Shown piece after piece: positions 1 to 7,930 of a stretch of 14,188 nucleotides of DNA (position 1 is its first letter; the number at the start of each line of letters is the position of its first letter). The notes beneath the pieces are model-generated. The model worked only from the letters and a program-made list of their open reading frames with translations. It made no database searches and was not told the origin of the DNA. Location: assembly GCA_029859085.1 (NCBI GenBank), contig JAOUDU010000014.1, positions 1-14,188 on the forward strand, written 5' to 3'. Source of the DNA: Gammaproteobacteria bacterium (GTDB lineage Bacteria > Pseudomonadota > Gammaproteobacteria > Pseudomonadales > Halieaceae). Made by a program: the position numbers and the translations under genes.

Positions 1-22
1 GGGAGCCCCCGTGCTTACCGCT

Positions 23-46
23 AATGAGAATGACTTTCATTTTATA
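23..46 (-). promoter_or_regulatory. Putative Fur box overlapping a minus-strand -10 element
   Basis: Bases 25-39 read TGAGAATGACTTTCA, which matches 11 of the 14 defined positions of the 7-1-7 Fur consensus TGATAATNATTATCA. The outer arms AATGA (23-27) and TCATT (37-41) are perfect inverted repeats. On the minus strand a TATAAA hexamer (46 to 41) abuts the palindrome, so a start site would fall inside it, the usual arrangement for Fur repression. No convincing -35 is visible 16-18 bases further upstream. The regulated gene would lie to the left of the window. Seen: the palindrome and the hexamer. Inferred: Fur binding and the direction. Confidence 0.5.
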
Positions 47-140
47 GTGGCGAGCAGCAGTTCGGCTGGCGACTATGCCACAATTACCGTTAAAAATCCA
101 CGAACTGAAAGTCCGGAAACCCCGGGTGGCAGGTAAACCG

Positions 141-1052
141 CTAACCCGCCGGGACCGGCGCCACGGCGTAGGAGATAGGGGCCGGCGAACGGTCGCCGAA
201 TGTCACCATTTCCCAGGCATCGGGTTGGGCCAGCAGGGCCCGCAGGGCGGCATTGTTGAGCGCATGCCCCGACTTGTAGGCGCGAAATTCCCCCAGCAGG
301 CTGTAGCCGAGCAGGTACAGGTCCCCCACAGCGTCCAGTACCTTGTGCCGGACGAATTCGTCCTCAAAGCGCAGACCCTCCTGGTTGAGGATCCGGTATT
401 CATCGACCACGATGGCATTATCGACACTTCCACCGCGGGCCAGCCCCCTGGAACGCAGGTACTCGATCTCGTGGATGAAGCCGAACGTCCTGGCGCGGCT
501 GACTTCCCTTACGAACGATGCGCTGGAAAAATCCAGCTCCGCGTGAGCCGTGCGATCGCGAAATACCGGGTGGTCGAAATCGATGGTGAAGGACACCCGG
601 AAGCCGTCAAAAGGCAGCAGGCTGGCAACCTTGTCGCCGTCCTCCACGGTAATCTTTCGCTTGATGCGGATGAATTTCTTGGCGGCCTGCTGCTCCAGGA
701 CCCCCGCCGACTGGATCAGGAACACGAAAGGCCCGGCACTGCCATCCATGATCGGCACTTCCGGCGCACTCAGGTCTATATAGGCATTGTCTATCCCGAG
801 GCCCGCCAGCGCCGCGAGCAGGTGCTCGACAGTGGAAACCCGCTCCGAGCCCACCACCAGCGTGGTGGACAGGGTCGTGTCGCCGACATTCTCGGCCCGG
901 GCCGGCAACTCCAGCACCGGATCGAGGTCGGTTCTGCGGAACACGATCCCGGTATCAACCGGCGCCGGCTTGAGCGTCATATAGACCTTCTCACCGGTGT
1001 GCAGGCTGACACCCGTCGCCTTGACCGAGGTCCGCAATGTGCGCTGTCGCAT
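141..1052 (-). CDS. lpxC: LpxC, UDP-3-O-acyl-N-acetylglucosamine deacetylase
   Basis: Zinc-dependent cytoplasmic deacetylase that performs the committed step of lipid A synthesis, removing the acetyl group of UDP-3-O-(R-3-hydroxyacyl)-GlcNAc. The 303-residue product is close to the 305 of E. coli. It starts with the typical [18 protein letters not shown] block. Zinc ligands are visible as H77 (in [16 protein letters not shown]), H236 and D240 (in [14 protein letters not shown]). E76 and H263 (in SGHALNN) match the catalytic base and acid of the family. The ATG at 1052 is preceded by GGAGAAG at a normal distance. It is the last gene of the cluster, 90 bases after ftsZ. The C-terminal tail ends in [10 protein letters not shown], unlike the E. 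coli FtsH-recognised tail as I recall it. No convincing terminator follows the stop. Confidence 0.98.
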   Translation of the reverse strand: MRQRTLRTSVKATGVSLHTGEKVYMTLKPAPVDTGIVFRRTDLDPVLELPARAENVGDTTLSTTLVVGSERVSTVEHLLAALAGLGIDNAYIDLSAPEVPIMDGSAGPFVFLIQSAGVLEQQAAKKFIRIKRKITVEDGDKVASLLPFDGFRVSFTIDFDHPVFRDRTAHAELDFSSASFVREVSRARTFGFIHEIEYLRSRGLARGGSVDNAIVVDEYRILNQEGLRFEDEFVRHKVLDAVGDLYLLGYSLLGEFRAYKSGHALNNAALRALLAQPDAWEMVTFGDRSPAPISYAVAPVPAG

Positions 1053-1077
1053 CCGAACTTCTCCAAACCGCTTGATT

Positions 1078-1083
1078 ATTATG
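1078..1083 (-). promoter_or_regulatory. Possible -10 hexamer of an lpxC promoter
   Basis: On the minus strand the hexamer is CATAAT (5 of 6 to TATAAT), in an AT-rich patch about 25 bases before the lpxC start codon. No recognisable -35 lies at 16-18 bases; that position falls within the inverted repeat at 1090-1111. Weak evidence. lpxC may simply be read through from ftsZ. Confidence 0.2.
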
Positions 1084-1089
1084 GTTTTA

Positions 1090-1111
1090 ACAGCGGCTGC
1101 GAGACCGCTGT
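1090..1111. repeat. Perfect 7-bp inverted repeat between ftsZ and lpxC
   Basis: The arms ACAGCGG (1090-1096) and CCGCTGT (1105-1111) are exact reverse complements with 8 bases between them. In the minus-strand message this could form a 7-bp GC-rich stem, but TAAAACC follows rather than a U tract, so it is not a classical intrinsic terminator. The alternatives are an operator for a dimeric regulator, lying just upstream of the possible lpxC -10, or a processing/stabilising hairpin between ftsZ and lpxC. Confidence 0.55.
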
Positions 1112-1142
1112 GGGTACTATTCCGACGACAGCATGCTACCTG

Positions 1143-2306
1143 CTAGTCTGCCTGCCTACGCAAGAAGGCCGGAATATCGAAATACTCCTCGCCACCGGCT
1201 TCAATAGCCAGAGCCTGCCCCGAACCGGCCCGGAGCGACTTGCGCATGGCCGTGGGTCGCTCAAACTGTGCGTAATCAGGTTCCAGGTCGATATCGACGG
1301 ACGAGGCCTTGGGCGCGGCTTCGACAACCTGCAGCGGAACCCTGGTGGCCTCACTGCCAAGACCTGTGGCGACCACGGTTACACGGAGTTCGTCCCCCAT
1401 GTCGGGGTCGATTACCGTGCCAACCACAACGGTGGCTTCTTCTGAGGCAAACTCTTCGATAGTGTCACCAACCTCGGAGAATTCGCCCAGCGACAGATCA
1501 AGACCAGCGGTGATATTCACCAGGATCCCGCGGGCGCCTTCCAGGTTGATATCGTCCAGCAGGGGGCTGTTGATTGCCCTCTCGGCTGCTTCACGCGCCC
1601 GATTCTCACCCCTGGCGCTGCCGGTGCCCATCATCGCCATGCCCATTTCAGACATCACGGTACGCACGTCGGCGAAGTCCACGTTGATCATGCCGGGTCG
1701 GATAATCAGGTCGGCAATACCCTGAACCGCTCCCAACAGTACATCATTGGCTTCTTTAAAGGCATCCAGCAGACTGGTATTTTTCCCCAAAACCTCGAGC
1801 AATTTCTCGTTGGGAATGGTGATCAGCGAATCCACATGCTGCTGCAGTTCAGCCAGGCCTTCGGCCGCCACCTGCAGGCGTTTCTTGCCCTCGAAAGGGA
1901 ACGGCCTGGTCACGACTGCAACCGTCAGGATACCCATCTCACGGGCGATTTCGGCCACCACCGGCGCCCCTCCGGTGCCGGTACCACCACCCATACCCGC
2001 AGTGATGAAAACCATGTCGGCACCGCGCAATGCATCCGCGATCCGTTCCCGGTCCTCCATCGCCGCCGCCCGGCCGATCTGGGGGTTGGCACCCGCCCCC
2101 AGCCCCTTGGTGATATCGCCACCAAGTTGCAGCACGGTTTTCGAACGTATGTCAGACAGCGCCTGGGCGTCGGTATTGGCGCAGATGAAATCCACGCCCT
2201 CGATGTTGTTCGCGATCATATGCTTGACCGCGTTGCCACCACCACCGCCCACGCCGATGACCTTGATTACAGCATTTGAAGGTACATTTTCTATCAGTTC
2301 AAACAT
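1143..2306 (-). CDS. ftsZ: FtsZ, tubulin-like cell division GTPase
   Basis: Polymerises with GTP under the membrane at mid-cell to form the Z ring that recruits the divisome. The 387-residue protein shows the N-terminal glycine-rich IGVGGGGGNAV, the tubulin signature GGGTGTG (106-112), and the T7 synergy loop NVDFAD (208-213) that supplies the catalytic aspartates. A variable linker of roughly 55 residues follows, ending in DIPAFLRRQAD, the conserved tail that binds FtsA and ZipA. I chose the ATG at 2306, giving MFELIENVP, because family members begin there and an AAGGGGAG ribosome site (2314-2321) sits 7 bases before it. The in-frame ATG at 2345 would add 13 unconserved residues. It lies 66 bases after ftsA. 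Confidence 0.99.
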   Translation of the reverse strand: MFELIENVPSNAVIKVIGVGGGGGNAVKHMIANNIEGVDFICANTDAQALSDIRSKTVLQLGGDITKGLGAGANPQIGRAAAMEDRERIADALRGADMVFITAGMGGGTGTGGAPVVAEIAREMGILTVAVVTRPFPFEGKKRLQVAAEGLAELQQHVDSLITIPNEKLLEVLGKNTSLLDAFKEANDVLLGAVQGIADLIIRPGMINVDFADVRTVMSEMGMAMMGTGSARGENRAREAAERAINSPLLDDINLEGARGILVNITAGLDLSLGEFSEVGDTIEEFASEEATVVVGTVIDPDMGDELRVTVVATGLGSEATRVPLQVVEAAPKASSVDIDLEPDYAQFERPTAMRKSLRAGSGQALAIEAGGEEYFDIPAFLRRQAD

Positions 2307-2313
2307 GGCCTTG

Positions 2314-2321
2314 CTCCCCTT
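2314..2321 (-). promoter_or_regulatory. Ribosome binding site of ftsZ
   Basis: AAGGGGAG on the minus strand, 7 bases before the ATG at 2306. It decides between that start and the upstream in-frame ATG at 2345. A strong site suits the high cellular demand for FtsZ. Confidence 0.75.
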
Positions 2322-2372
2322 GGTATTGATATGCCGCGCTCGCACACGGCGCTTTTGCTACAAAAACAACAA

Positions 2373-3614
2373 CTAGAAATTACTCTGCAACCAGGCTTTC
2401 GCCCGGCTGAACAGCCCCTCTCCCGTACTACCTGATTTGCTGGACACGCCAGCGCCCGCCTCCTGGTAATGCTCCGCGCCGTACAGCAACAGTCCCACGC
2501 TGGTGGCGTAGATCGGGTTGCGCACGATATCGTTCAGTCCCTGCACCGATTGCGGGTACCCTACCCGCACCGGCATATGGAATATTTCCTCGGCCAGCTC
2601 AACGACCCCTTCCATCTTCGAGGTGCCGCCGCTGAGGACTATCCCCGCGGGCACCAGGTCTTCGTAACCGCTGCGCCGCAATTCGGCCTGCACCAGCGTG
2701 AAGAGCTCGTCGTAACGCGGCTCGACCACCTCCGCCAGCGCCTGGCGGGACAGGTCCCTGGGCGGCCGGTCGCCGACACTGGGAACCTTGATGGTTTCGT
2801 CCGCCCCGGCAAGCTGGGTGAGCGCACAGGCATAACGGATCTTGATTTCCTCCGCGTGCTGGGTAGGTGTGCGCAGGGCCATGGCGATGTCGTTGGTGAC
2901 CTGGTCGCCGGCGATGGGGATCACGCCGGTGTGGCGGATAGAGCCGTCGGTGAAGATAGCGATGTCCGTGGTACCACCACCGATGTCGACCAGGCACACC
3001 CCCAGCTCGCGTTCGTCCTCGGTCAGCACGGCGTAGCTTGAGGCCAGCTGTTCCAGGATGATTTCCTCCACCTCGAGACCGCAGCGGCGGATGCACTTCT
3101 CGATATTCTGGGCCGCGTTCACCGCGCAGGTGACCAGGTGCACCTTCGCTTCCAGCCGGACGCCGGACATACCCATGGGCTCCTTGATGCCCTCCTGGTT
3201 GTCGATGACATATTCCTGCGGGAGGATATGGAGGATTTTCTGGTCAGCCGGGATGGCCACTGCCTGGGCCGCATCGATCACCCGCTCCAGGTCGTGGGCG
3301 TACACCTCCCGGTCCTTGATCGCGACAATGCCGTGGGAGTTGAGGCTGCGGATATGGCTGCCGGCTATGCCGACGTAGACCGAGTGAATCTGGCAGCCCG
3401 CCATCAGTTCAGCCTCTTCCACCGCCCGCTGGATGGATTGCACCGTGGATTCGATATTGACCACCACACCTTTCTTCATTCCCTTGGAAGGATGAGACCC
3501 GATACCGACGATTTCGATATCGCCTTCAGGGCCGATTTCGCCAACGATCGCCACCACCTTGGACGTGCCGATATCCAGTCCGACAATCATTTTCTTGTCC
3601 TGTACGCTGCCCAT
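2373..3614 (-). CDS. ftsA: FtsA, actin-like membrane tether for FtsZ
   Basis: ATP-binding actin homologue that attaches FtsZ filaments to the inner membrane and recruits late division proteins. The 413 residues contain the phosphate-1 motif VGLDIGTSKV (11-20), the phosphate-2 motif VDIGGGTTDI (209-218) and the adenosine motif GIVLSGGTSKMEG (324-336). The subfamily 1C domain specific to FtsA lies between the first two (about 85-165). After a Gly/Ser-rich linker (about 387-400) the protein ends in GLFSRAKAWLQSNF, an amphipathic helix that fits the membrane-targeting sequence. The ATG at 3614 is preceded by AGGAGAG about 8 bases upstream, and its N-terminus (SVQDKKMIVGLDIG) matches the gammaproteobacterial form. 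There is a 33-base gap after ftsQ. Confidence 0.98.
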   Translation of the reverse strand: MGSVQDKKMIVGLDIGTSKVVAIVGEIGPEGDIEIVGIGSHPSKGMKKGVVVNIESTVQSIQRAVEEAELMAGCQIHSVYVGIAGSHIRSLNSHGIVAIKDREVYAHDLERVIDAAQAVAIPADQKILHILPQEYVIDNQEGIKEPMGMSGVRLEAKVHLVTCAVNAAQNIEKCIRRCGLEVEEIILEQLASSYAVLTEDERELGVCLVDIGGGTTDIAIFTDGSIRHTGVIPIAGDQVTNDIAMALRTPTQHAEEIKIRYACALTQLAGADETIKVPSVGDRPPRDLSRQALAEVVEPRYDELFTLVQAELRRSGYEDLVPAGIVLSGGTSKMEGVVELAEEIFHMPVRVGYPQSVQGLNDIVRNPIYATSVGLLLYGAEHYQEAGAGVSSKSGSTGEGLFSRAKAWLQSNF

Positions 3615-3647
3615 GGCAGTGTCTCTCCTGTGCTGCTTGTTATTTGC

Positions 3648-4481
3648 TTATATTCCCGCCACGTGCGACGGCCCGGCAAAGGCCACGGCAACTCCAGTCT
3701 CGTAGCGCAAATCAACCGTCTCTACTTCCCCTGCCCTGGCTGCGAGCTCAGTGCGATACAGCGTCACAAAGCGATGCATGCGCTCCAGGAAATCCCCACT
3801 GCCCAGCAGTAACTGCATGCCGCCGGCCAGCACCACCTGGACCTGCCCGCGCTCGTCGACCGTTAACTGCGCAACCGAGAGGTGCAGGGGCGCCAGGATT
3901 TCAACCAGGCGCTGGTAGCCCGCCACCAGGGTCTCGGCGCTGCCCTCGGGGCCCTGCAGCCTGGGCAGCGCCTGCCAGTCACGGCTGGACTCCGACTGGA
4001 ATACCTCGCCCTCGTGGTTCAGGAAGCCGCTGTCACCCCAGCGGGCAATAGGCAGTTGCTCGACCACGTGAATTTCCAGGGCATTCGGCCAGCGGCGCTG
4101 CACCGTGGCCCGGTAGATCCAGGGCAGCTCCTCCAGCTGCGCCCGGATGCGCTGCAGGTCCGCATGCAGGAAGCCGCCCACCAGGGCGGGCTGGATCATG
4201 TCCTGGATCAGCCCCGTCTGGGTGTGCTCCAGCTCGCCGGTCACGATAATGTGCTCGACCGGTATCGACTGCAGGGTGACGTAAGCCTGCAGGGCTGCCA
4301 CCAGGACCACGCCGGCCCCGGCCAGGATGATGACCCGGTTGAGCCAGGCTGACGGCCTGCGCTGCACCCTGGCCACCGCGGCGGTGCGGGTTGCACCCTG
4401 GACCGGTTTACGGGCTCTTCCCGCCGGGGCCTTTTTGCGACGGGCGACCGGTGTCGCCCTGTCCTGTTTGGTCGCCCGCAT
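3648..4481 (-). CDS. ftsQ: FtsQ, cell division POTRA protein
   Basis: Bitopic inner-membrane protein that with FtsB and FtsL forms the scaffold linking early and late divisome parts. The 277 residues comprise a cytoplasmic tail (1-48), one membrane segment (about 50-69, VIILAGAGVVLVAALQAYV), the POTRA domain (about 73-141, opening with IPVEHIIVTGELEHTQTG) and the beta domain that follows EQLPIARWG. The tail is unusually basic: 15 Arg/Lys and one acidic residue in the first 49. I chose the ATG at 4481, which overlaps the ddl stop as TGATG and has GGAGGG 8 bases upstream. The alternative GTG at 4490 touches that ribosome site and is less likely. Confidence 0.95.
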   Translation of the reverse strand: MRATKQDRATPVARRKKAPAGRARKPVQGATRTAAVARVQRRPSAWLNRVIILAGAGVVLVAALQAYVTLQSIPVEHIIVTGELEHTQTGLIQDMIQPALVGGFLHADLQRIRAQLEELPWIYRATVQRRWPNALEIHVVEQLPIARWGDSGFLNHEGEVFQSESSRDWQALPRLQGPEGSAETLVAGYQRLVEILAPLHLSVAQLTVDERGQVQVVLAGGMQLLLGSGDFLERMHRFVTLYRTELAARAGEVETVDLRYETGVAVAFAGPSHVAGI

Positions 4482-5404
4482 CAGCGCCACCCTCCGCTGC
4501 TCAACTCCAGGATGCGGCCCACCAGCGACTGGATATCCAGGCCCGCGGCCCGTGCCGCCATGGGTACCAGGCTGTGGGACGTCATGCCGGGAATGGTGTT
4601 GACCTCCAGTACATAGAACTTGCCTCCCCGGTCCCGCATGATGTCGACCCGCCCCCAGACAGCGCAGCCCAGGGAGCGGAAAGCCTGCAGGGCGAGTGCG
4701 CCCATTTCGGCCTCGTCCGCGGCGCTCAGGCCACTCGGGCAGTGGTAGCGGGTATCGTTCGAGATGTACTTCGCCTCGTAGTCGTAGAACTCGTTGTCGG
4801 TCTCCAGCCGGATGGATGGCAGCACCTGGTCACCGAGGATGGCCACCGTGTATTCCGGGCCGTCGATAAACTGCTCCGCCAACACCCCGCCGCCATACTC
4901 ACTGGCGGTGTGGAAGGCCCGCTCCAGTGCCGCGGCGCTGCTGGCGGACGTCATACCTATGCTGGAGCCCTCGCAGGTCGGTTTTACGAATACCTTGCCC
5001 AGGCGATCGATCACCTGTTGCCAGTCGGTCTCCGGGTTGAGCCGGACAAAGCTCCCGGTGGACAACCCTATGCCCTGCCACAGCTGCTTGCTGCGCAATT
5101 TATCCATCGCCAGCGCTGAACCCAGCACCCCGGACCCGGTGTAGGGAACCTGCAGGGCCTGCAGGGCACCCTGCATACTGCCGTCCTCGCCCCCGGGACC
5201 GTGCAGCGCTATAAACGCACAGGACACTCCCCGCAACCGCGCTATCCAGTCGGCGTCTGCGGGATCGACCGGCCGCACCTGGAAATCCTGCGACCGCAAG
5301 GCCTCGATCACGGTTTGCCCGCTTTGCAGCGACACCTCGCGCTCAGCGGACTTACCCCCGAGCAAAACCGCCACCGGTGCGGCCCGCAACGCGTCCAGAC
5401 TCAT
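4481..5404 (-). CDS. ddl: D-alanine--D-alanine ligase (DdlB type)
   Basis: Cytoplasmic ATP-grasp ligase that joins two D-alanines for the end of the peptidoglycan stem peptide, the dipeptide MurF then adds. At 307 residues it is the same size as E. coli DdlB. Visible are [17 protein letters not shown] (14-29, with E21 in the place of DdlB E15), [11 protein letters not shown] (141-151), the YDYEAKY block (207-213) and the magnesium ligands D254 (GRVDIM), E267 and N269 ([13 protein letters not shown]). HGPGGEDG at 69-75 differs from the HGRGGEDG I remember in E. coli; the change looks tolerated. The ATG at 5404 overlaps the murC stop as ATGA, with AAGGAG (5413-5418) 8 bases before it. Confidence 0.97.
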   Translation of the reverse strand: MSLDALRAAPVAVLLGGKSAEREVSLQSGQTVIEALRSQDFQVRPVDPADADWIARLRGVSCAFIALHGPGGEDGSMQGALQALQVPYTGSGVLGSALAMDKLRSKQLWQGIGLSTGSFVRLNPETDWQQVIDRLGKVFVKPTCEGSSIGMTSASSAAALERAFHTASEYGGGVLAEQFIDGPEYTVAILGDQVLPSIRLETDNEFYDYEAKYISNDTRYHCPSGLSAADEAEMGALALQAFRSLGCAVWGRVDIMRDRGGKFYVLEVNTIPGMTSHSLVPMAARAAGLDIQSLVGRILELSSGGWR

Positions 5405-6840
5405 GCTCCCGACTCCTTCGCGAAATCCATTGTCACCAGATCCTGGGCCAGGCGGCCGATATTGCCCGCGCCCTGGGTGATCACCACATCGCCCGCTTCG
5501 ACGATGCCGCGCAGTACCGCCGGCACGTCATCAAGGCACTCGACAAAAATCGGCTCCAACTGGCCGCGCTGGCGAATGCTGCGGGCCAGGCTGCGGCTGT
5601 CGGCCCCGGGTATCGGCTCCTCACCCGCGGGATAGACATCGAGCAGCAGCAGCACATCACAACGCGACAACACGGCCACGAAGTCCTCGTAGAGATCCCG
5701 GGTACGGGTGTAGCGGTGGGGCTGGTAGATCATCACGACCCGCCGCTCGGGCCACACCTGGCGCGATGACTCGAGCGTCGCCCTCACCTCTGTCGGGTGG
5801 TGCCCGTAATCGTCGACCAGCTCGGCGGTGCCGCCGGGCATGACCAGCTCTCCCATCCGGGTGAAGCGGCGACCAACCCCGGTGAAACCGGACAACCCGC
5901 GCTGGATCGAGGCGTCGTCGAGGCCCTCGTCACAGGCCACCGCGGCGGCGGCGGTGGCATTGAGCACGTTATGGCTGCCGGGCATGTTCAGGTGCACCGC
6001 CAGCGGCGCCTGCCCGCCCGGGCGATGAATGACAAAACGGGAGGCAGGGCCGGCTTTCTCAAGCTCGCCGATCCGGTAGTCCGCGTCATCGGCAAAACCG
6101 TAGGTGATGACCTGCCGGGTGACCTCCCCGAGCAAATCCCGGATCACCGGATCGTCCACGCACATTACCGCGACACCGTAAAACGGCAGGTTGTGCAGGA
6201 ATTCCAGGTAAGTGCGGCGCAGCTTGGCGAAATCACCGCCGTAGGTCTCCATATGATCTGCTTCGATGTTGGTGACCACCGTCACCATGGGCTGCAGGTG
6301 GAGAAAGGAGGCGTCGCTTTCATCCGCCTCGGCGATCAGGAACCGGCCGGCGCCCAGCTGGGCGTTGCTGCCGACGCTGTTGACCAGGCCGCCGATAACG
6401 AAGGTGGGATCGAGCCCGGCCTCGCCGAAAATATTGGCGATCAGGCTGGTGGTGGTGGTCTTGCCGTGGGTGCCCGCAACCGCTATACCGTGGCGATAGC
6501 GCATCAGCTCTGCCAGCATTTCAGCCCGGGGCACTACCGGGACACGCGCGGTCCGGGCGGCCACTACCTCGGGGTTACCCTCTTTCACGGCACTGGAAGT
6601 CACCACGACGTCTGCGCTGCCGACATTGGCGGCGGCGTGGCCGATATGCACCCTGATACCGCGGGACTCGAGCCGGCTGGTGACCGGGCCCGGCCGGATA
6701 TCGGAACCGGATACCTCGTAGCCGAGGTTGGCCAGCACCTCGGCGATGCCGCTCATGCCCGCCCCGCCGATACCGATCATGTGGATGCGGCGGATGCGGC
6801 GCATCTCCGGCACCGCATAGATATTGCGCTCAATGCCCAT
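5401..6840 (-). CDS. murC: MurC, UDP-N-acetylmuramate--L-alanine ligase
   Basis: Cytoplasmic Mur ligase that adds L-alanine, the first stem-peptide residue, to UDP-MurNAc using ATP. The 479-residue product has the Rossmann motif [17 protein letters not shown] near the N-terminus (20-36), the ATP-binding GTHGKTTT (123-130), ADESDASF (171-178), [11 protein letters not shown] in the middle domain (288-298) and DDYGHHPTE in the C-terminal domain (343-351). These are MurC-specific forms of the shared Mur ligase motifs. The ATG at 6840 has GAGGAG (6848-6853) 7 bases upstream and lies inside the end of murG (11-base overlap). The short lead before MRRIRRIH is usual for pseudomonad-like MurC. Confidence 0.98.
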   Translation of the reverse strand: MGIERNIYAVPEMRRIRRIHMIGIGGAGMSGIAEVLANLGYEVSGSDIRPGPVTSRLESRGIRVHIGHAAANVGSADVVVTSSAVKEGNPEVVAARTARVPVVPRAEMLAELMRYRHGIAVAGTHGKTTTTSLIANIFGEAGLDPTFVIGGLVNSVGSNAQLGAGRFLIAEADESDASFLHLQPMVTVVTNIEADHMETYGGDFAKLRRTYLEFLHNLPFYGVAVMCVDDPVIRDLLGEVTRQVITYGFADDADYRIGELEKAGPASRFVIHRPGGQAPLAVHLNMPGSHNVLNATAAAAVACDEGLDDASIQRGLSGFTGVGRRFTRMGELVMPGGTAELVDDYGHHPTEVRATLESSRQVWPERRVVMIYQPHRYTRTRDLYEDFVAVLSRCDVLLLLDVYPAGEEPIPGADSRSLARSIRQRGQLEPIFVECLDDVPAVLRGIVEAGDVVITQGAGNIGRLAQDLVTMDFAKESGA

Positions 6841-7930
6841 GGATGAGCTCCTCGCAGCAGTCGCTCACCCGGGCCGCGGCATCCGGCGTCGCCGCGGCGG
6901 CGGCGGCCCGGGCCATCTTCTGCAGTATCCCCGGATGGGCCATATAGCCCCGCAGGGAAGCCGCCAGCGTCTCGACACTCATGTCGGCCTGGCGCAGCAG
7001 CATGGCCGCGCCGTGCCCGCTGAGGGACCGCGCATTGGCGCTCTGGTGATCGTCGATCGCGTAGGGCAGTGGCACCAGGATGGAGGGACAGCCCATGACC
7101 GCCAGCTCGGACACCGTCAGGGCCCCCGCCCGGCACAACACCAGGTCGGCCCAGCTGTAGGCCGCCGCCATGTCCTCTATGAATGGCACAACCTTTACAG
7201 TCTCATCCAACAGCTCGCCGTAGCTGGCCCGCACCAGTGCCACATGGGCCTCCCCCGTCTGGTGCCATATCTCGAGTTGCCGGTCGCCGCCGCGAACTGC
7301 CCGCAGCATGCCGGGCATAACCTCGTTGATAGGCTGGGCGCCGAGACTGCCACCGAGCACCAGCAGGCGCAGGGGCCGCTGGCCGGCATAATCGTAGTGC
7401 CGGGAGGCTCCCGCCTCGACCAGCGCGCGCCGCACGGGATTGCCCAGCACGGTGTGTTGTATGTTCTGGGCGAAAGCCCCCGGAAACGCGGCGATCACCC
7501 GGGAAGCCAGTGGTGCCAGCATCCGGTTGGTCGTGCCGGCGACGGCATTCTGCTCATGGATAAGCAGGGGTTTGCGCAACAGCCACGCCGCCACGCCGGC
7601 GGGGCCGGCCACATAGCCGCCCATACCCACCACGCAGCGCGGTGCCAGCCGGTAAAGAAGCCACAGGGCCTGCACCGAGGACACCAGCAGGTACCACAGG
7701 CCCAGCGCCTTGTGTACAACGGACTTGCCGCGCACTCCCCGCACCGGCAGGCAGTGCAGGGTAATCCCCTGCGCGGGCACCACCCTGTGCTCCAGGCCCC
7801 TGGCGGTACCCACCCACTCCACCCGCAGGCCGCGGGCCGCCAGTTCGGTGGCAACTGCGAGGGCGGGATAGACGTGACCGCCGGTACCGCCGGCGGTCAT
7901 CAGTACCAGGGGTTGCAGGGCCGCGCTCAC
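6830..7930 (-). CDS. murG: MurG, lipid II-forming GlcNAc transferase
   Basis: Peripheral inner-membrane GT-B glycosyltransferase that transfers GlcNAc from UDP-GlcNAc to lipid I, giving lipid II. The 366-residue protein begins with the glycine loop [13 protein letters not shown] (12-23), then GMGGYVAGP (102-110), HEQNAVAG (125-132), [12 protein letters not shown] (191-202), and the UDP-GlcNAc pocket [11 protein letters not shown] (266-276, E275) followed by DDHQSANA. I chose the GTG at 7930: it forms a GTGA overlap with the ftsW stop, has AGGTGA 7 bases upstream and gives normal family length. The next in-frame ATG codes for M11 and would cut into the first strand. The reading frame stays open far upstream, but that stretch is out-of-frame ftsW. 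Confidence 0.97.
   Translation of the reverse strand: MSAALQPLVLMTAGGTGGHVYPALAVATELAARGLRVEWVGTARGLEHRVVPAQGITLHCLPVRGVRGKSVVHKALGLWYLLVSSVQALWLLYRLAPRCVVGMGGYVAGPAGVAAWLLRKPLLIHEQNAVAGTTNRMLAPLASRVIAAFPGAFAQNIQHTVLGNPVRRALVEAGASRHYDYAGQRPLRLLVLGGSLGAQPINEVMPGMLRAVRGGDRQLEIWHQTGEAHVALVRASYGELLDETVKVVPFIEDMAAAYSWADLVLCRAGALTVSELAVMGCPSILVPLPYAIDDHQSANARSLSGHGAAMLLRQADMSVETLAASLRGYMAHPGILQKMARAAAAAATPDAAARVSDCCEELIHGH

Noticed and set aside
75..140. A possible intrinsic terminator after lpxC, from a run of five T on the minus strand (91-95)
   Set aside because: The sequence before the T run offers only short, imperfect pairings (CCGG with CCGG, or TCC with GGA). That is not enough for a terminator call.
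75..1445. A 456-codon open frame on the plus strand opposite lpxC and the end of ftsZ
   Set aside because: It is the antisense shadow of two well-conserved genes in GC-rich DNA. The translation is rich in Arg, His, Gln and Gly, shows no recognisable domain, and crosses the lpxC/ftsZ boundary.
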